From an uncultured bacterium (GTDB taxonomy: Bacteria; Planctomycetota; UBA8108; UBA1146), in the NCBI GenBank assembly GCA_913056395.1, contig CAJXMG010000011.1, positions 1 to 64,000 on the forward strand: a stretch of DNA of 64,000 bases, read 5' to 3'. The position numbers were made by a program, and so were the translations under genes. The notes under the pieces are model-generated. The model saw only the letters and a program-made list of their open reading frames with translations. It searched no databases and was not told where the DNA came from. How positions within the stretch are numbered: the first letter of the stretch is position 1; each line of letters opens with the position of its first letter. This document shows positions 60,129 through 64,000 of the stretch, one piece after another.

Positions 60129-62579
60129 CTACTCGGACGGGGGGTTGACTTCCTCTTGTCCATCGGTTGCGTCCACCAGCTCGAGGCCGATGACCTTGTC
60201 ACCGTCCTTGACCCGGATCAAACGGACACCCTGGGTGTTTCGACCGATAGGCCTCACGTCCTTCAGGGAAATACGCACGAGCATGCCGTTGGAGGTCATC
60301 ATCATTGCATCGCGATCACCGGAGAGGGTTCGCGCGGAGACCACGGAACCATTTCTCTCGGTGGTACGGATGTCGATGAGGCCCTTGCCACCACGCTTCT
60401 GGGTACGGTAGGAACCAAACTCGGTGATCTTTCCGTAACCGTTTTCACAGACGGTCAGAAGGGAACCGTCGGGAACCACGATGGTCATCGAGACCACATG
60501 GTCATCTTCTCCCAGCCCGATACCATTCACACCTGCCGCACCTCGACCCATCGAGCGGACGTCCGATTCGTTGAAGCGAATCGCCATTCCACTGGCGGTG
60601 GAAAGGATGATTTCATCCTCTCCGGAGGTGATGTTGACTCCGATCAACTGGTCGCCCTCGTTGATCTTGATCGCCTTGATACCAGTCTTCATCGGTCTGG
60701 AATAGGCCTCCAGAGGGGTCTTCTTGATCTTGCCCAAGCGGGAAGCAAAGACGAGATTGCGATCATCGAAATCGACAATGCGAATCATGTTGAGGATCTT
60801 CTCTTCTTTATCGAGTTGAACCAGATGATTCACCGGTTTTCCCTTGGATGTTCGTGCGAGGTCTGGCAGTTCGTACACCTTCAGCCAGTAGACCTTGCCG
60901 CGATCGGAGAAGAGCAACAGCGTGTCGTGGGTCCCGGCCACGAAGAGACTCTTGACGAAATCATCCTCGCGCACTGACCCGCCGGAAACTCCGGTTCCAC
61001 CACGTCCCTGGGAGCGATAGTTGGTCAGCGGGGTTCTTTTGACGTAACCCTGATGGGTCAAAGTCACGACCACCTCTTCTTCGGCGATGAGATCGGCGTA
61101 GTTGATCTCCTCTGCCGCCTCTTCGATGGAGGTGCGACGCTCATCCTTGAACTTCTCCATCAACTCATGGATATCTTCGCGAATGATCTCTTTGACGACG
61201 TTGTCGTCGGTCAGAACCGTACGGTGGTACTCGATCTCTTCACGGGTCTCAGCGAGATCATCCTGCAGCTTTTCACGCTCAAGTCCGGTCAGGCGACGCA
61301 ACTGCATGCGCAGAATGGCGTCACTCTGAATCCGGGTCAGGGAGAACTCCTCCATGAGGGCTGTCCGTGCGGCATCATCATCCTTGGCAGCCCGGATCAA
61401 CTTGATCACCTGATCGATGTTGTCGGTGGCCGTGATCAAACCTTCAAGGATGTGAGCCTTGCGCTCTGCCTTTGCCAACAGGTGGCGTGAACGTCTGCGG
61501 ATCACCTCACGGCGATGGTCGCAGTAGGCGTTCAACAGCTCCATGAGGGTGAGGGTTCTCGGCTTGCCGTTGATCAGGGCAATCTGTTGCACACCAAAGG
61601 TGGTCTGCAACTGGGTGTGCTTGAACAGCTGGTTGAGAATGACCTGGGCGTTCTCATCCTTCTTCAGCTCCACAACCAGGCGGATTCCCTTGCGGTCTGA
61701 CTCGTCGCGAATGTCGGAGATACCGGTGACACGGCCATCCTTGACGAGACCGGCGATGTCTGTCGCCAACTTCGACTTGGAAACCTGGTAGGGGATCTCG
61801 GTGATGACGATCGCCTCTTTTTGTTTGGTCACGTCTTCAAAATGGGTACGCGCACGCAGGGTCAGCAACCCGCGACCCTTGCTGTAGGCCTCGTGAATCC
61901 CGCGGCGGCCGCAGATCACACCGCCGGTGGGGAAATCCGGACCTTCCATCACTCCGAGCAGATCTGCCATCGTCGTCTCAGGTTTGTCGAGGACGAGCAG
62001 CAGCGCCTGACACACTTCACGCAGGTTGTGCGGGGCAAAGTTGGTCGACATACCGACCGCGATTCCCGAACCACCGTTGACCAGCAGGTTGGGGAACTTT
62101 GCCGGAAGAACCGTGGGTTCATCACGGGTATCGTCGTAGTTACGGACAAAATCGACAGTTTCCTTGTCGATGTCGTTGAGCATGTCGGTCGCCGCATCGG
62201 TCATGCGCGCTTCCGTGTATCGCATGGCCGCCGGCGGGTCTCCGTCGATGGAGCCGAAGTTACCCTGACCATCGACCATCGTCTGGCGCATGTTGAAAGG
62301 CTGGGCCATTCGCACCAGGGTCGGGTAGATCACCGATTCACCGTGGGGGTGATAGTTACCCGAGGTATCACCGGCAACCTTGGCGCACTTTCTGTGCTTG
62401 GACCGGGGACCCAGATTGAGGTCGTTCATCGCCACCAGAATCCGTCGCTGGGACGGCTTGAGTCCATCCCGAACGTCGGGAAGGGCCCTCTGGATGATGA
62501 CACTCATGGCGTAGGTCAGGTATGAACCCTTCATCTCCTCTTCGAGGGACAATGGAAGGATATTGGTTTCCTCGCTCAT
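60129..62579 (-). CDS. gyrA: DNA gyrase subunit A
   Basis: An 816-residue GyrA with the winged-helix DNA-binding region, catalytic Tyr121 in AAMRYTEAR, the long coiled coil, and a six-blade C-terminal propeller with the GyrA box QKRGGKG. It introduces negative supercoils with GyrB, which is not in the window. In the quinolone region it reads [10 protein letters not shown] (Ser82, Pro86 at the place of E. coli Asp87). ATG 62579 is chosen because GGAG lies 9 nt upstream; ATG 62594 would add five residues and lacks a ribosome site. Confidence 0.97.
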   Translation of the reverse strand: MSEETNILPLSLEEEMKGSYLTYAMSVIIQRALPDVRDGLKPSQRRILVAMNDLNLGPRSKHRKCAKVAGDTSGNYHPHGESVIYPTLVRMAQPFNMRQTMVDGQGNFGSIDGDPPAAMRYTEARMTDAATDMLNDIDKETVDFVRNYDDTRDEPTVLPAKFPNLLVNGGSGIAVGMSTNFAPHNLREVCQALLLVLDKPETTMADLLGVMEGPDFPTGGVICGRRGIHEAYSKGRGLLTLRARTHFEDVTKQKEAIVITEIPYQVSKSKLATDIAGLVKDGRVTGISDIRDESDRKGIRLVVELKKDENAQVILNQLFKHTQLQTTFGVQQIALINGKPRTLTLMELLNAYCDHRREVIRRRSRHLLAKAERKAHILEGLITATDNIDQVIKLIRAAKDDDAARTALMEEFSLTRIQSDAILRMQLRRLTGLEREKLQDDLAETREEIEYHRTVLTDDNVVKEIIREDIHELMEKFKDERRTSIEEAAEEINYADLIAEEEVVVTLTHQGYVKRTPLTNYRSQGRGGTGVSGGSVREDDFVKSLFVAGTHDTLLLFSDRGKVYWLKVYELPDLARTSKGKPVNHLVQLDKEEKILNMIRIVDFDDRNLVFASRLGKIKKTPLEAYSRPMKTGIKAIKINEGDQLIGVNITSGEDEIILSTASGMAIRFNESDVRSMGRGAAGVNGIGLGEDDHVVSMTIVVPDGSLLTVCENGYGKITEFGSYRTQKRGGKGLIDIRTTERNGSVVSARTLSGDRDAMMMTSNGMLVRISLKDVRPIGRNTQGVRLIRVKDGDKVIGLELVDATDGQEEVNPPSE

Positions 62580-62621
62580 CGATTCGTTCTCCATGTCTGC
62601 CAGAGCTCTAAGCCCTGGAGG

Positions 62622-63611
62622 TTAGTTCACTGTCATTTTCAACGGAGTTTTTGTGGTCAACCCCGAAACCATTTCAAGGAGCAGGCGGTTGGCAGGGGTG
62701 GCAATCTTCAATTCCTGCCCCCTGCGGACGATGGCTCCATTGATCGCATCGACCTCTGTACCCATGCCGGAATCGAGATCCTGCAACATGGAACAGCGGT
62801 TGGTTGCTGTCTTTTCACAAAGTTCAACAAGTGCCTCATCGACCTTCACCTGTGGAAGATCAAACCCTTCGGCGATGGCCACACTGAGAGCCTCTTCACT
62901 GGCAGCGTTGGCCAATGAAAACCCTGTACTGCCAGGGAGTTGTCCGTTTTCAATTCCAAGCAGGGCACACACGGGGTTGAGACCCGCACTGAGGATGCTC
63001 TTCTTCCAAATCACTTCAGAGCCATCGTTGGCGGTCAACGCAGTCAACCCCAGAGAGGTGATGGCATCGGTCAGCTGTTTGGCCAGAAGTGAGCTTTCCT
63101 CAAATCTCCCAACGGGAGCTACGGTGATTTCGCCACCGGCCCCGCGAACACTGATTTCACCGGGTTTTTCCCGGTACAAACCGTAGGTCGTTGCTGCGAT
63201 CAGGAACCGATCCGTGCCACACCCTTCAAAGTGGGACCACAAATCGAGACCATTCCCTGGAAAGACCAGTGTCGTCTTCGCATCGATACGACCCTGGATC
63301 TGTTTTGCCACCGTCTGTAAATCACCCGCTTTAACGGTGATAAACAGCCAGCGGAAAGCGGGGCCATCCTGATCGGTCTCCACACAAGGAACCTCTGCAG
63401 AGAATCCTCCGGCGGCTCCCCCTTGGATGTGTATCTTCTTGCAAGTCTCTTCCCCGGATTCAATCCCGCCCGGTTTTCGCAAAAGCGTGACAGGCCAACC
63501 CGCCCTCTGCATCTGCGCAGCCAACCACCCACCGACAGAACCTGCACCGACGACTCCCACAGGGCCTTCAAGTGCCAGAGAATCAGTGGGGTGGGGGTGG
63601 ATCGAATTCAT
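62622..63611 (-). CDS. panE: 2-dehydropantoate 2-reductase (ketopantoate reductase)
   Basis: A 329-residue PanE/ApbA: N-terminal NADP motif GVVGAGSVGGWLA (GAGSVG at 22-27), LFITVKAGDL, TTLVFPGNGLD (catalytic-domain Asn), the central KKSILSAGLNPVCALLG with the catalytic Lys, and the C-terminal SSMLQDL-like CSMLQDLDSGMGTEVDAINGAIV. It reduces ketopantoate to pantoate in CoA synthesis. It directly follows panB. A TTG at 63623 would overlap the panB stop (TTGA), but ATG 63611 is the likelier start. Confidence 0.92.
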   Translation of the reverse strand: MNSIHPHPTDSLALEGPVGVVGAGSVGGWLAAQMQRAGWPVTLLRKPGGIESGEETCKKIHIQGGAAGGFSAEVPCVETDQDGPAFRWLFITVKAGDLQTVAKQIQGRIDAKTTLVFPGNGLDLWSHFEGCGTDRFLIAATTYGLYREKPGEISVRGAGGEITVAPVGRFEESSLLAKQLTDAITSLGLTALTANDGSEVIWKKSILSAGLNPVCALLGIENGQLPGSTGFSLANAASEEALSVAIAEGFDLPQVKVDEALVELCEKTATNRCSMLQDLDSGMGTEVDAINGAIVRRGQELKIATPANRLLLEMVSGLTTKTPLKMTVN

Positions 63612-63619
63612 AATCTCGC

Positions 63620-64000
63620 TCAAACCTCCGGAGTCATTTCGGAGTTTTCTCCATCGCGGTCGAGGAAGGTTTCACCGTCCGCAGGAAAACTTCCGGTAGA
63701 GACATCATCGAGGAACGACTTCACCGCCGACTGGAACAGTTTTTCACCCTCGGCATAACGGCGTACAAATCGGGGCTTGAACTCTCCCGAGAGACCGACC
63801 AGATCATGGAATACGAGCACCTGCGCATCGACGTTGCGACCCGCACCGATTCCGATCACCGGTATCTTCAAACTGGAGCTGATTTTTTCTGCAAGAGATG
63901 AAGGGACACACTCGAGAACCAGCGCGAAAGCACCCGCTTTCTCAAGAGCGTGGGCATCATCCAGAATCTGCTGTGCAGACTCGGGGGAGTTCCCCTGAAC
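63620..64000 (-). CDS. panB: 3-methyl-2-oxobutanoate hydroxymethyltransferase (5' truncated by window)
   Basis: The last 126 residues of PanB are visible: AHALEKAGAFALVLECVPSS with the catalytic-base Glu, KIPVIGIGAGRNVDAQVLVFHDLVGL, KPRFVRRYAEG. The start lies beyond base 64000. It makes ketopantoate, the substrate of the next gene panE, so the two form a pantothenate operon reading toward gyrA. Confidence 0.93.
   Translation of the reverse strand, partial: VQGNSPESAQQILDDAHALEKAGAFALVLECVPSSLAEKISSSLKIPVIGIGAGRNVDAQVLVFHDLVGLSGEFKPRFVRRYAEGEKLFQSAVKSFLDDVSTGSFPADGETFLDRDGENSEMTPEV

Overview
The window reads as chromosomal DNA of a Planctomycetota-type bacterium. The grounds are a DUF1800/DUF1501 gene pair, three secreted proteins carrying dockerin-like DxNxDG modules that end in the usual planctomycete GYLF..PAPFP style, Asp-rich DGDGIPN repeats, a TPR plus ASPIC/UnbV pair, and a GyrA with [10 protein letters not shown] in the quinolone region. 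I saw no phage, insertion sequence, CRISPR array, tRNA or rRNA. Most genes have recognisable families and several small operons are translationally coupled through 1-4 nt overlaps.

Layout. 1-8051: surface and envelope genes (a partial Asp-rich repeat protein with cohesin-like and dockerin-like parts, a duplicated secreted protein, a small membrane protein, a cupin, a DcaP-like porin) mixed with a DNA alkylation repair gene and orphans. 8483-12102: a sodium/solute symporter with an unusual soluble insert, coupled to a GT39-type glycosyltransferase. 12285-20490: a five-gene same-strand block (DUF1800, DUF1501, cupredoxin-dockerin, TPR, ASPIC/UnbV lipoprotein). 20491-23498: PhoD-like phosphatase and a second ArnT-like glycosyltransferase. 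23504-28029: RND pump with its fusion protein. 28156-34190: hydantoinase B, NatA/NatB-like ABC exporter, DUF454 protein, saccharopine-dehydrogenase-like protein, an exonuclease/phosphatase-family lipoprotein and a 56-residue membrane protein. 35645-39790: a Tat-exported molybdo-flavo-iron-sulfur aldehyde oxidoreductase of PaoABC type with an extra small Cys-rich gene. 40026-45463: an RRM protein with a structured leader, an orphan coiled-coil protein, an esterase, an Fe-S photolyase-like protein and a small orphan. 45466-51198: carbonic anhydrase, HtrA protease, signal peptidase II, mannosyltransferase-like protein, hydantoinase A. 51296-55263: SPOR lipoprotein, carboxypeptidase-regulatory-like repeat protein, TolB-like lipoprotein, YjbQ and a truncated receiver-like protein. 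55276-59653: a coupled operon of XPB-type helicase, Helicase_C_3 protein and an orphan. 60129-64000: gyrA, panE and partial panB.

The strongest leads for something undescribed are: the XPB three-gene operon with an unassigned third partner; the symporter with a beta-sandwich-like insert; an RND pump with two apparent extra membrane helices; the Cys-rich partner of the PaoABC-like operon; and the hairpin-dense leader of the RRM gene. All functional statements come from reading motifs and gene order; no database search or structure prediction was run.
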